DNA of 12,945 nt from JAVBSX01 sp031549145 (GCA_031549145.1 JAVBQI010000033.1:1-12945); one strand, 5' to 3'. Positions 6,591 to 12,787 are shown, counted from the stretch's first letter. Notes: generated from the sequence alone by a model not told the origin. Program-made: numbers and translations.

Positions 6591-6659
6591 CGAGCCGCGT
6601 ACTGTGTACGCGGGGGGAAGAGGTTGCCCGCTCACTCCGCGTACACAGTACGCGGCTCG
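6591..6659. repeat. Perfect 23-bp inverted repeat downstream of groEL2
   Basis: The left arm (6591-6613) and right arm (6637-6659) are exact reverse complements over 23 bp around a 23-nt loop. Each arm also contains its own palindrome, GCGTAC-TGT-GTACGC on the left (6597-6611), so two alternative folds are possible: one long hairpin or two small ones. It starts 17 nt after the groEL2 stop. No U-run follows, so it may be a REP-type element or 3'-end stabiliser rather than an intrinsic terminator. Confidence 0.85.
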
Positions 6660-6706
6660 GTGATTTGTTTTCCTGCTGATTAAATCATCCCTTTTGAATG
6701 ATTCGA

Positions 6707-6797
6707 AATAACAGCCCGAAACGAAGCGTAGCGCAGTGAGGGATAGGACGTTTTACCCCCTCACTGCGCGATGCTTCGTTTCGGGCTGTTATTTTTT
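6707..6797. terminator. Bidirectional terminator/palindrome between groEL2 and the kinase gene
   Basis: The 36-nt arms 6707-6742 and 6758-6793 pair with three central mismatches around a 15-nt loop. The right arm runs into a T-rich stretch (TTATTTTTTTT, to 6799) and the left arm is preceded by a shorter A-rich stretch. The element would therefore stop transcription coming from groEL2 and, less strongly, from the convergent kinase gene, whose stop codon is at 6807. The arm core (GCCCGAAACGAAGC) looks like that of a repeat family rather than a simple terminator. A small extra stem AATCAT/ATGATT lies at 6683-6703. Confidence 0.8.
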
Positions 6798-6806
6798 TTG
6801 TCAAAT

Positions 6807-9251
6807 TTAACGCCGATACTGCAGAATCGTTTTGAGGAGCAGTTCCCGGTCGACCGGCTTGGTCAGGTAGGCGTCGCAACCTGCCGCAGTCGTCGTCTTA
6901 TCGTCGCCGGAAAGGGCATGAGCCGTGACCGCGATGATCGGTCGCGAACAACCCTGCTCGCGGAGCTTTCGCGTCGCTTCGTAACCATCCATAACCGGCA
7001 TCTGCATGTCCATAAGAATAACGTCGAACGGTTTTCCGGCATCCGCGGCAGCCTGGTAACGGTCGATGGCGATTTGACCGTTTTCCGCCTCTTCGTATTC
7101 CGCGCCCGCTTCCTTGATCTGCGAAACGATGACGATCCGGTTGATCCGGGTATCATCGACCACCAGGATTCGCAACCCTTCGAGCGGCTTTGCAGGTCGT
7201 TCGCAAACCGGCTCTCCGGCAACGGCGGTCGCCGCTTGCGGTTGCGGCATCGCTTCAATTTGCGGTCTTGCTTCCGGGGCATGCGCGAAAACCGTGGTGG
7301 GAAACGCCAAAGTGAATTCGCTCCCCCGGCCTGGTTCGCTGTCGACGAAAATGTCCCCGCCGAGCAATCGCGCGAGCCGCTTCGAAACGGGAAGGCCGAG
7401 CCCCGTCCCGCCGCGACAGCGGATCATCGACCCGTCTGCCTGGCAAAACGGTTCGAAGAGCGTGCTCAGCTGTTCCGGCGAAATGCCGATTCCGGGATCG
7501 ATCACTTCGAAATAGATGATCGAGGATTCCACTCCCATCGGAGCGGTCGTCACATTCTCGAAGGAATAGCGGGACTCTTTCGAGGATTCCGCGCCGTAAC
7601 GCACCTGGACGATTCCCTGTTCCGTGAATTTGATCCCGTTTTTGATCAAGTGCGAAAGGATTTGACGGAGCCGCTTTGGGTCGCTCATAATCAGTTCGGG
7701 TGCGTTTGTTTCGGCGACGAATTGCAATTCGATGCCCGGGTGTTCGTCCAGGTATGCTCGCATCTCCGGTTCGAGTTCCTTTGTAAACGTCTGGAGGGAA
7801 ATGGGAATCGGTTCGATCTCGAAACGGTTGTCGTCCAGTTTGATGAAATCGAGGATGTCGTTGAGCATTTCCAAAAGATTATGGCCGTTGCGGGAAACCA
7901 CCTTTTCCCAGGATTCGCATTTTCCTTTTTCCTCGGGCAGGCAGCGTTGTCTGAGCAGCCGGCCCATTTCTTCCGTGAAAAACAGGACGGCGTTCATGGG
8001 AGTTCGAACTTCGTGAGACATGTTGGTCAGGAATTCGCTCTTGGCCCGGAGTGCGGATTCCGAGGCTTTTTGAGCGACCGTCAATTCCCCGACGGTTTCC
8101 TGCAACCGCAGGCTCACCTTCATTTGCCTTTCGGTAGCCCGTTGCAAATGAACGATGAAGGCGACCATGCCGAAATACGACAACAGAATGAAGAGGTAGA
8201 AAAACGAAGGGCTGATTTGTTCCCCGATAACCCGGGACCTGTAATCGGCGGCGGAAAAATCGATGCCTAGGAGACCGTCGAGCGTTCCATCCGGGCGATA
8301 AATCGGCTCCACCCCTTTGATCCAACGCCCTCTTGTATCGGTAACCGGTCGAATGTCGACACCCCCGCGCGGCATTTCTCCTTCGAGCCCGAGGGCGCGG
8401 CGCATGACCGGGTGCAGCGGGTACGATTCGCCGATCGGAATGTCGAGTTCTCCGGGAAGGATCATGAAATCCTTTTGCGGAGAAGCGGTCGCGGAGCCGA
8501 CGATGAAGTGCGCCCCGTCGTCCTCGGGCCGCAAGGTGTAAACGAATTTTGCCTCCTTGGAGTTCCTGACTCCCGTGGTCATGATATCCCGGATTCTTTG
8601 GTAAAGCGGATCGTCTCCCGGGGTGATGAACAAGGCCCGAACCCGATAGCAATATTGGGGCTTGGCAGGAGAAGCGAAACGGCCCGGTTCGGCGGCGAGG
8701 AAGCAATTTTCGCAGCAGCGGTGCACGGAGGTCCAGCTTTCCGGATTTTCCGGTGTCCCTGTTCGCTGAATTTGATAGCAATTGGCCTCTTTGACGGGAT
8801 TCCAACGGAAGTCGATTTTCCCATCCGCCTTTCGCGTGGCTCTCAGCCCGGTCGGAGCTTCAAGGAAACGCCGACCGTTGAGATCCTCGTATTTTTTCGG
8901 TTCCGGTTCGGCGGCGATAAGAAACTCCGATTGGTCCGGGTCGATGGGATCGGACCACTTCGAATGGGAAAATTCCAACAGAAAATGATCGAGCCCTTGA
9001 ACCGCGGCGGCATAAGAGCGTGTAATTTCCTCGAAATACTTGGCCCAATGCCTTTGGCAATGTCGAACGGTATAATACCGCGTGATTCCGCCCAAGGCCA
9101 AAATGATCAAGAATCCGCCCCACATCAGGAGCAAAAAATTTTTCGTTCGTCCCTTGCGGTGAGCCCAGATGCTCAAGTAAATCATCCCCGCGAAAACGCC
9201 GAATGCGGCAAGTCCGATGCCGAAGAAAAATGAAAACTCGAAATAGGTCAT
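6807..9251 (-). CDS. Hybrid sensor histidine kinase with FnIII-containing sensor region and receiver domain
   Basis: This is an 814-aa membrane two-component sensor. Hydrophobic segments are at about 5-27, 38-56 and 349-368. The extracytoplasmic part (about 58-347) opens with a helix. Residues about 132-208 read as a fibronectin type III-like domain (APTGLRATR, IDFRWNPV, YCYRVRA) with five Cys (158, 179, 180, 183, 201). Residues about 213-341 look like a PDC/Cache sensor domain ending DGLLGIDFSAADY. The kinase core shows the H-box SEFLTNMSHEVRTPMNAVL (His413), N-box LIKNGIKFT (Asn538), G1 VIDPGIGI (585-590, Pro where Thr is usual) and G2 GGTGLGLPVSKRLARLLGG. The receiver (about 693-814) has the acidic pair D699/D700, phospho-acceptor Asp748 in ILMDMQMPVMDGYEA, TAHA, and Lys798 in LTKP. 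There is no DNA-binding output domain, so the next partner is elsewhere. The ATG at 9251 follows a GA-rich ribosome site (GAGAGGGGGAT). The gene stands alone and converges on groEL2. Confidence 0.93.
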   Translation of the reverse strand: MTYFEFSFFFGIGLAAFGVFAGMIYLSIWAHRKGRTKNFLLLMWGGFLIILALGGITRYYTVRHCQRHWAKYFEEITRSYAAAVQGLDHFLLEFSHSKWSDPIDPDQSEFLIAAEPEPKKYEDLNGRRFLEAPTGLRATRKADGKIDFRWNPVKEANCYQIQRTGTPENPESWTSVHRCCENCFLAAEPGRFASPAKPQYCYRVRALFITPGDDPLYQRIRDIMTTGVRNSKEAKFVYTLRPEDDGAHFIVGSATASPQKDFMILPGELDIPIGESYPLHPVMRRALGLEGEMPRGGVDIRPVTDTRGRWIKGVEPIYRPDGTLDGLLGIDFSAADYRSRVIGEQISPSFFYLFILLSYFGMVAFIVHLQRATERQMKVSLRLQETVGELTVAQKASESALRAKSEFLTNMSHEVRTPMNAVLFFTEEMGRLLRQRCLPEEKGKCESWEKVVSRNGHNLLEMLNDILDFIKLDDNRFEIEPIPISLQTFTKELEPEMRAYLDEHPGIELQFVAETNAPELIMSDPKRLRQILSHLIKNGIKFTEQGIVQVRYGAESSKESRYSFENVTTAPMGVESSIIYFEVIDPGIGISPEQLSTLFEPFCQADGSMIRCRGGTGLGLPVSKRLARLLGGDIFVDSEPGRGSEFTLAFPTTVFAHAPEARPQIEAMPQPQAATAVAGEPVCERPAKPLEGLRILVVDDTRINRIVIVSQIKEAGAEYEEAENGQIAIDRYQAAADAGKPFDVILMDMQMPVMDGYEATRKLREQGCSRPIIAVTAHALSGDDKTTTAAGCDAYLTKPVDRELLLKTILQYRR

Positions 9252-9370
9252 ATCCCCCTCTCATGCCCCTCGTCTCAGATTACTATTGCCGTTTCCTGAA
9301 TCGCGAACCAAGTGCCGATCGCGTGATGCGGCTTTCCAAACGCTCAACGATCCGTATCCTATTTTTTCCT

Positions 9371-9847
9371 GCGGACCATGTCAAACAAAATGCAAAGATT
9401 ACAGATCAAATTGATTTTGAGGCTGGATTTCAAGACGCCAGAGAATGACGTAAGGCGAAGGACCTGAAAAACTTTGCGTTTTAGGTAGATTGTGTCGACA
9501 GGGCTGCAAAGTCGAAATTTTGGAAAAAATATCGAATCGGGCAGCAGCCGGAAGCGTCAGCGCCCGGTTTTCCAATGCGAAAATGCGGGACCAACCCGGC
9601 GCTGACGCTTCGGGCTACTGTTTGCCTCGCTCGACTTTGCAATTCTCGTCATTCTCAACACGCCCCTTTCCCCGGGGATTTCCTGTAAGTATAATGGGGT
9701 TGTCAGACTGGTTCTCAATCGCGGCGCGGGCCTCTTTCCGTGCGAACGCGGGGGAGACCGTATTTATTGTGCTGGTGATAAAAAGTGAACCGAGCGGTAT
9801 TTTGTACGAAGTGTAACGCAGTTCAAAATATCGCGGACCATGTCAAA
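9371..9847. repeat. 15-bp direct repeat pair bracketing the nested palindrome
   Basis: GCGGACCATGTCAAA occurs exactly at 9371-9385 and again at 9833-9847, 462 bp apart in the same orientation, with unrelated flanks. The copies bracket the palindrome at 9505-9641. They may be ends of a decayed insertion or two copies of one binding site, one near each divergent gene. Confidence 0.6.
9505..9641. repeat. Nested palindrome: CGTCAGCG-type element inside an 11-bp inverted repeat
   Basis: The inner arms 9542-9569 and 9593-9620 (28 nt) pair with a few mismatches and share the core GAAGCGTCAGCGC. The outer arms TGCAAAGTCGA (9505-9515) and TCGACTTTGCA (9631-9641) are perfect 11-bp reverse complements. 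The inner core is clearly related to the palindrome at 10675-10738, so this is a repeat family with two copies in the window. I recall similar AGCGTCAGCG palindromes between planctomycete genes. The nesting suggests one element inserted into, or grew inside, another hairpin. Confidence 0.8.
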
Positions 9848-9886
9848 TCGCGGCACGGACAACGGGTCAAATTTTATTGCCTCGTC

Positions 9887-9892
9887 TATAAA
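9887..9892 (+). promoter_or_regulatory. Possible -10 box for the ABC ATPase gene
   Basis: TATAAA lies 24 nt before the ATG at 9916, giving a short leader that still contains the AGGA ribosome site (9905-9908). No good -35 hexamer is seen at 16-18 bp, so this is weak support. Confidence 0.25.
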
Positions 9893-9915
9893 GACCCTCT
9901 TTTCAGGATAATCTC

Positions 9916-10653
9916 ATGAGCGAACCGCTGATTGAGGCGGTCGGCCTCACCAAATATTACCGCGATTTCGCGGCGATCGAAGACGTCACCTTTCGGGTCA
10001 ACCGCGGCGAAGTCGTCGCCTTTCTCGGCCCCAACGGAGCGGGAAAAAGCACGACCATGAAGCTGCTGACGGGCTATTTGGCCCCGACAAGCGGCATCGC
10101 GAGAATCGCGGGACACGACATGTCGGTCGACCGGTTGGCCGGATCGGCGAAACTCGGCTACCTGCCGGAAAACGGGCCGCTTTACCCGGATATGAGCCCG
10201 CGAGCGCTGCTCCAGTTCTTCGCCCAGGCCCGCGGCATCCCAGGGCGGCTCAGGCGGGAGCGGATCGCGAAGGTCGTCGAACTCTGTGCCTTGGAAACGG
10301 TGATCGGCAAGCCGATCGGCAAACTATCCCGAGGATACCGCCAACGCGTCGGAATGGCCCAGGTGCTTCTGCACGAGCCGGAAGTTCTGATCATGGACGA
10401 GCCGACCGCCGGGCTCGACCCGAACCAAATACACGAGGTCCGCGAAACGATCCGCCGGCTCGGCAAGGAAAAAACGATCCTGCTTTCGACGCATATCATG
10501 CAGGAGGTCGAAGCGGTCGCGTCCAAGATCGTCTTCATTAACGAGGGACGGATCGCGTTCGAGGGGACGGTCGAAGAGATTCAGAAAGACAAAAAAGGGA
10601 ACGCCAAGGACCTCAACACCCGTTTCCGCGAACTCAGCACCGCTTCCGTTTAG
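9916..10653 (+). CDS. ABC transporter ATP-binding protein (GldA/NatA-like)
   Basis: This is the cytoplasmic ATPase subunit of an ABC transporter, 245 aa. It shows Walker A GPNGAGKST (38-46), the Q-loop region LGYLPENGPLYPDM (Glu85 in place of the usual Gln, common in this subfamily), signature LSRGYRQRVGMAQ (137-149), Walker B VLIMDEP (157-163, catalytic Glu162), the D-loop AGLD, and H-loop His193 in STHIMQEVEA. The sequence type is that of export-type ATPases such as GldA, NatA or CcmA. Those families often run to about 300 aa; this one stops soon after the core fold, so the C-terminal extension is short. The start is set by AGGA at 9905-9908, 7 nt away. No permease follows: the next gene is an OleA-like enzyme behind a palindrome. 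The membrane partner must be encoded elsewhere, and the substrate cannot be told. Confidence 0.93.
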   Translation: MSEPLIEAVGLTKYYRDFAAIEDVTFRVNRGEVVAFLGPNGAGKSTTMKLLTGYLAPTSGIARIAGHDMSVDRLAGSAKLGYLPENGPLYPDMSPRALLQFFAQARGIPGRLRRERIAKVVELCALETVIGKPIGKLSRGYRQRVGMAQVLLHEPEVLIMDEPTAGLDPNQIHEVRETIRRLGKEKTILLSTHIMQEVEAVASKIVFINEGRIAFEGTVEEIQKDKKGNAKDLNTRFRELSTASV

Positions 10654-10674
10654 GGCGTTGCACGAAAGTCATAC

Positions 10675-10738
10675 ACTAGCCCCAAGCGTCGGCGCGGGGT
10701 GATATCATAATCCCCCCGCGCTGACGCTTGGGGCTAGT
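10675..10738. repeat. Palindrome of the CGTCAGCG family between the ABC ATPase gene and oleA
   Basis: The 25-bp arms 10675-10699 and 10714-10738 pair with one G·U-compatible difference around a 14-nt loop containing GATATC. The core CCCAAGCGTCGGCGCGGGG resembles the inner palindrome at 9542-9620. It begins 22 nt past the ABC ATPase stop and ends 17 nt before the oleA start, so it may end the upstream transcript and would leave little room for a separate oleA promoter. Confidence 0.85.
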
Positions 10739-10755
10739 AATCTCAATCGGGTTTC

Positions 10756-11826
10756 ATGCTCTACCAAAACGTCTGCATCGAGTCGTTCGCCTGTACGCTG
10801 CCGGAAGAAATCCTGACGACGGCGGAACTCGAACGGCGGCTCGCTCCGGTTTATGAGCGGCTCAAGCTGCCAGAAGGACGCCTTGAGCTGCTCTCCGGCA
10901 TCCGCGAGCGGCGGCTTTGGCCCTCCGGCATGCTCCCGGGCGAGCAAAGCATCCGGACCTGCCGCAAGCTTCTCGAATCGACCGGCTTCGAGCGGAGCAG
11001 GATCGGTGCACTGCTGCACGGTTCGGTGTGCCGGGATTATCTCGAACCGGCGACCGCCGCCGGAGTGCATCACGGGCTCGATCTCCCACCGGAATGCGTG
11101 ATTTACGATATTTCCAACGCCTGCCTCGGGATTGTAACCGGCATGGTCCAGATCGCGAACATGATCGAACTGGGCGAAATCGAGGCGGGGCTCGTCGTCG
11201 GCACCGAAAGCTCTCGTTCGCTAACGGAAGTGACGATCCGGATTCTCAACTCGGATCACTCGATCGACCGCCGGAGCATCAAAAAAGCGTTCGCCTCGCT
11301 CACGATCGGCTCCGGCAGCGCCGCCGTCCTGCTCACGCATCGTTCGATTTCCCGAAGCGGACACCGGCTTTTGGGGGGCGTTTTGCATTCAAACACCGAC
11401 TTCTGCGAACTTTGTCGGAGCGATGTCGACGCCTCGGGCGGCGATTCGATGAACCCGCTGATGTGGACCGATTCGGAATCGCTGATGGTCGAGGGGATCA
11501 AAACCGCGAAGGCCGCGTTCGCCCGATTCTTATCGACGCTCGGTTGGACCGCGGAGTCGATCGACGGCTTTTTCACCCACCAGGTCGGCCGGATGCACCA
11601 GCAGCTTTTGTTCGAGGCGTTGGGAATCTCGTTCGAACGGAACTTCTCGACGCTGGAATACCTGGGCAACACCGGCAGCACGGCCTTGCCGAGCACGGCG
11701 GCGATCGGGATCGAGCAAGGGTTCGCGCAGCCGGGGGACCGAATCGCTCTCATGGGAATCGGTTCCGGCATCAACGTAATCATGCTCGGGGTGCAAATGT
11801 CGGAAGATTCTTTCTCGCGTGTTTAG
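10756..11826 (+). CDS. oleA: OleA-like acyl-CoA condensing enzyme (thiolase/KAS III superfamily)
   Basis: OleA joins two fatty acyl-CoAs head to head into a 2-alkyl-3-ketoacid, the first step of long-chain olefin synthesis (OleABCD) in the cytoplasm. The 356-aa sequence matches OleA better than FabH: an N-terminus MLYQNVCIESFACTLP, GIRERRLW (48-55), and SVCRDYLEPATAA (90-102) with Glu97 at the place of the OleA-specific glutamate. The catalytic triad is present: Cys123 in SNACLG, His275 in FTHQVGR and Asn305 in LGNTGS. MGIGSGIN (333-340) is near the end. The ATG at 10756 has no Shine-Dalgarno sequence, like several genes here. The partners oleB, oleC and oleD do not follow: 760 non-coding bases do. 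Without them the expected product is the ketone formed by decarboxylation of the keto acid. A generic ketoacyl-ACP synthase III label would also fit but is less specific. Confidence 0.85.
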   Translation: MLYQNVCIESFACTLPEEILTTAELERRLAPVYERLKLPEGRLELLSGIRERRLWPSGMLPGEQSIRTCRKLLESTGFERSRIGALLHGSVCRDYLEPATAAGVHHGLDLPPECVIYDISNACLGIVTGMVQIANMIELGEIEAGLVVGTESSRSLTEVTIRILNSDHSIDRRSIKKAFASLTIGSGSAAVLLTHRSISRSGHRLLGGVLHSNTDFCELCRSDVDASGGDSMNPLMWTDSESLMVEGIKTAKAAFARFLSTLGWTAESIDGFFTHQVGRMHQQLLFEALGISFERNFSTLEYLGNTGSTALPSTAAIGIEQGFAQPGDRIALMGIGSGINVIMLGVQMSEDSFSRV

Positions 11827-12017
11827 CGTTTCATATTTAGCCAATACTCCGGCTCCCGCGAGGATTTCTGACAAGTCGCATCGGTAATTGTTAGTGGTGT
11901 CCAAAAAAGAATCGGAATAATTCAGGTTACAGTCAGAGGCTATTGCTGAAAAACTCCGCGACTTCCGCATCTCTGCGAGAAATTTGAATTTTGGTATGCT
12001 CAAGCCGGTTTAAAATT

Positions 12018-12098
12018 CCCGTCTTCAGTGCGGGAGCGGCCCAGCGAGGCCGCGGTTTGACAGAGGGCGAAGCCTACCGCCCATACCGGCTACGGTAT
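12018..12098 (+). other. Run of four adjacent stem-loops, possible structured RNA or repeat
   Basis: Hairpin A pairs CCCG (12018-12021) with CGGG (12031-12034). Hairpin B pairs GCGGCC (12036-12041) with GGCCGC (12048-12053). Hairpin C pairs GCGGT (12052-12056) with ACCGC (12076-12080), with an inner AGG/CCT. Hairpin D is ATACCG-GCTA-CGGTAT (12083-12098). B and C share two bases, so they compete slightly. It is followed by TATAAT and, further on, TTTTTTT (12119-12125). No known RNA family is recognised. Confidence 0.4.
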
Positions 12099-12145
12099 AA
12101 TACTTCAGCCGTTTGGAGTTTTTTTGAAATAAACCCCCTGCCGTT

Positions 12146-12254
12146 CGTCATTTCGAGCGAAGCGAGAAATTTCACTCTCGCCAAAAGACTCGATATTTCG
12201 GCCCTCGCGCGAGGGTGAGATTTTTCCTTGCGCTACGCTTCAGTCGAAATGACG
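12146..12254. repeat. Degenerate long inverted repeat with CATTTCGA ends
   Basis: The ends CGTCATTTCGA (12146-12156) and TCGAAATGACG (12244-12254) are exact 11-bp reverse complements. Inward, GAAGCG pairs with CGCTTC with small offsets, and an inner part (ATTTCACTCTCGCC against a CCTCGCG…GGTGAGAT stretch) is also partly complementary. I recall near-identical CATTTCGAGCGAAGCGAG repeats between genes of many unrelated bacteria, so this is probably a decayed member of a widespread family. Confidence 0.75.
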
Positions 12255-12424
12255 AAAATTACCATTCGTCTGAAGTGTTACGAATTTTGCAATTGTCGTG
12301 AATTGACGTGGATTTTGCCGGACCTCCTTTTTCTTTTTTGGAGAGGATGCTAGAATGATGACGAAAATGGTTTCGCGACCATATTCCGGTTCCGGCATTT
12401 TGCCTTTCGATTTGGAGGGTGAGG

Positions 12425-12549
12425 ATTGTTGGTAACCGCGAGAGCAAGAATTGCCGACAACTGCGGGAATAAAGATTTCCGCCAACAGTGGGAGAAAGGG
12501 TTGTCGGTAACTGCTGGAGTAAGGATCGTTGATAGCCGGTTGATGAATC
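12425..12549. repeat. Degenerate tandem array, exact 25-bp period, five units
   Basis: Units begin at 12425, 12450, 12475, 12500 and 12525 with no length change. Each begins with a core close to TTGYCGRYAAC (TTGTTGGTAAC, TTGCCGACAAC, TTTCCGCCAAC, TTGTCGGTAAC; the fifth is weaker), followed by a G-rich then A-rich half. The core is quasi-palindromic. Units 1 and 2 differ at ten positions and all ten are transitions. The core of unit 2 is complementary to that of unit 4 with one G·U. Because 25 is not a multiple of 3, a coding origin is unlikely. The array ends 37 bp before the tRNA gene. Confidence 0.8.
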
Positions 12550-12586
12550 GATTAACCGGTTTGTGAGGCGATTTTCGGAATTTTCA

Positions 12587-12672
12587 GCCGAAATGGCGGA
12601 ATTGGCAGACGCGCTAGGTTCAGGTCCTAGTCCCGATCACTCGGGGTGGAGGTTCAAGTCCTCTTTTCGGCA
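12587..12672 (+). tRNA. tRNA-Leu (anticodon CAG)
   Basis: This is an 86-nt class II tRNA. The acceptor stem is GCCGAAA (12587-12593) with TTTCGGC (12665-12671), and the discriminator base is A (12672). The D-arm is GCG/CGC. The anticodon stem CTAGG/CCTAG encloses the loop TTCAGGT, giving anticodon CAG, which reads CUG. The long variable arm (CCCGA-TCAC-TCGGG) is diagnostic of Leu/Ser. The T-arm contains GGTTCAAGTCC. The 3' CCA is not encoded. A perfect 7-bp hairpin (12679-12697) and a terminator follow. Confidence 0.97.
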
Positions 12673-12678
12673 CTATTG

Positions 12679-12697
12679 GCGATTCGCAGGGAATCGC
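12679..12697 (+). other. Trailer hairpin after tRNA-Leu
   Basis: GCGATTC (12679-12685) and GAATCGC (12691-12697) form a perfect 7-bp stem with a 5-nt loop, 6 nt after the tRNA. It has no U-run and may guide 3'-end processing of the precursor. Confidence 0.5.
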
Positions 12698-12710
12698 AAA
12701 TCCTCGTAAA

Positions 12711-12750
12711 GGGCTGCAAAGCAAGGCTTTGCGGCTCTTTCTTTTTTCTT
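12711..12750 (+). terminator. Rho-independent terminator of tRNA-Leu
   Basis: The arms 12711-12722 and 12726-12737 form a 12-bp stem (two G·U pairs) with a 3-nt loop, followed at once by a T-rich tract (TTTCTTTTTTCTT). The arm start GGGCTGCAAAG is the same 11-mer found at 9501-9511, so the hairpin may derive from a repeat family. Confidence 0.85.
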
Positions 12751-12787
12751 GATTGCGGCCGGTTGCGACCCCTTGCGACCTCCTGCT

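Larger units (their letters stand above)
9252..9915. other. 664-bp intergenic region between the kinase and ABC ATPase genes
   Basis: The two flanking genes diverge. I find no convincing coding frame; a plus-strand frame near 9490-9816 consists mostly of the palindrome. The region holds the 15-bp direct repeat pair and nested palindromes listed separately. A TATAAT at 9690-9695 lacks a recognisable -35 box. The rest shows nothing I can name. Confidence 0.6.
11827..12586. other. 760-bp region without a convincing gene
   Basis: From 11827 to about 12015 I see nothing I can name; a minus-strand frame there is mostly antisense to oleA. Then come a run of stem-loops (12018-12098), a degenerate long inverted repeat (12146-12254), a plain stretch (12255-12424) and a 25-bp tandem array (12425-12549), each listed separately. 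Short frames in this region are low-complexity or cross the repeats. Confidence 0.6.

Noticed and set aside
6771..8270. 499-codon plus-strand frame opposite the histidine kinase
   Set aside because: The sense strand carries every kinase and receiver motif; the antisense product shows no domain features.
11530..12003. 157-codon minus-strand frame across the end of oleA
   Set aside because: Most of it is antisense to conserved oleA motifs, and the non-overlapping part has no recognisable family or ribosome site.
12057..12101. TTGACA and TATAAT boxes resembling a strong promoter
   Set aside because: The boxes are 33 bp apart, about twice the workable spacer, and both lie within stem-loop sequence.
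12240..12485. 81-codon minus-strand frame in the right intergenic region
   Set aside because: It crosses an inverted-repeat end and the 25-bp array, has a low-complexity composition and has no supporting start signal.
12425..12549. CRISPR array interpretation of the 25-bp periodic region
   Set aside because: The units are contiguous and degenerate, with no unique spacers between conserved repeats and no cas gene in the window.
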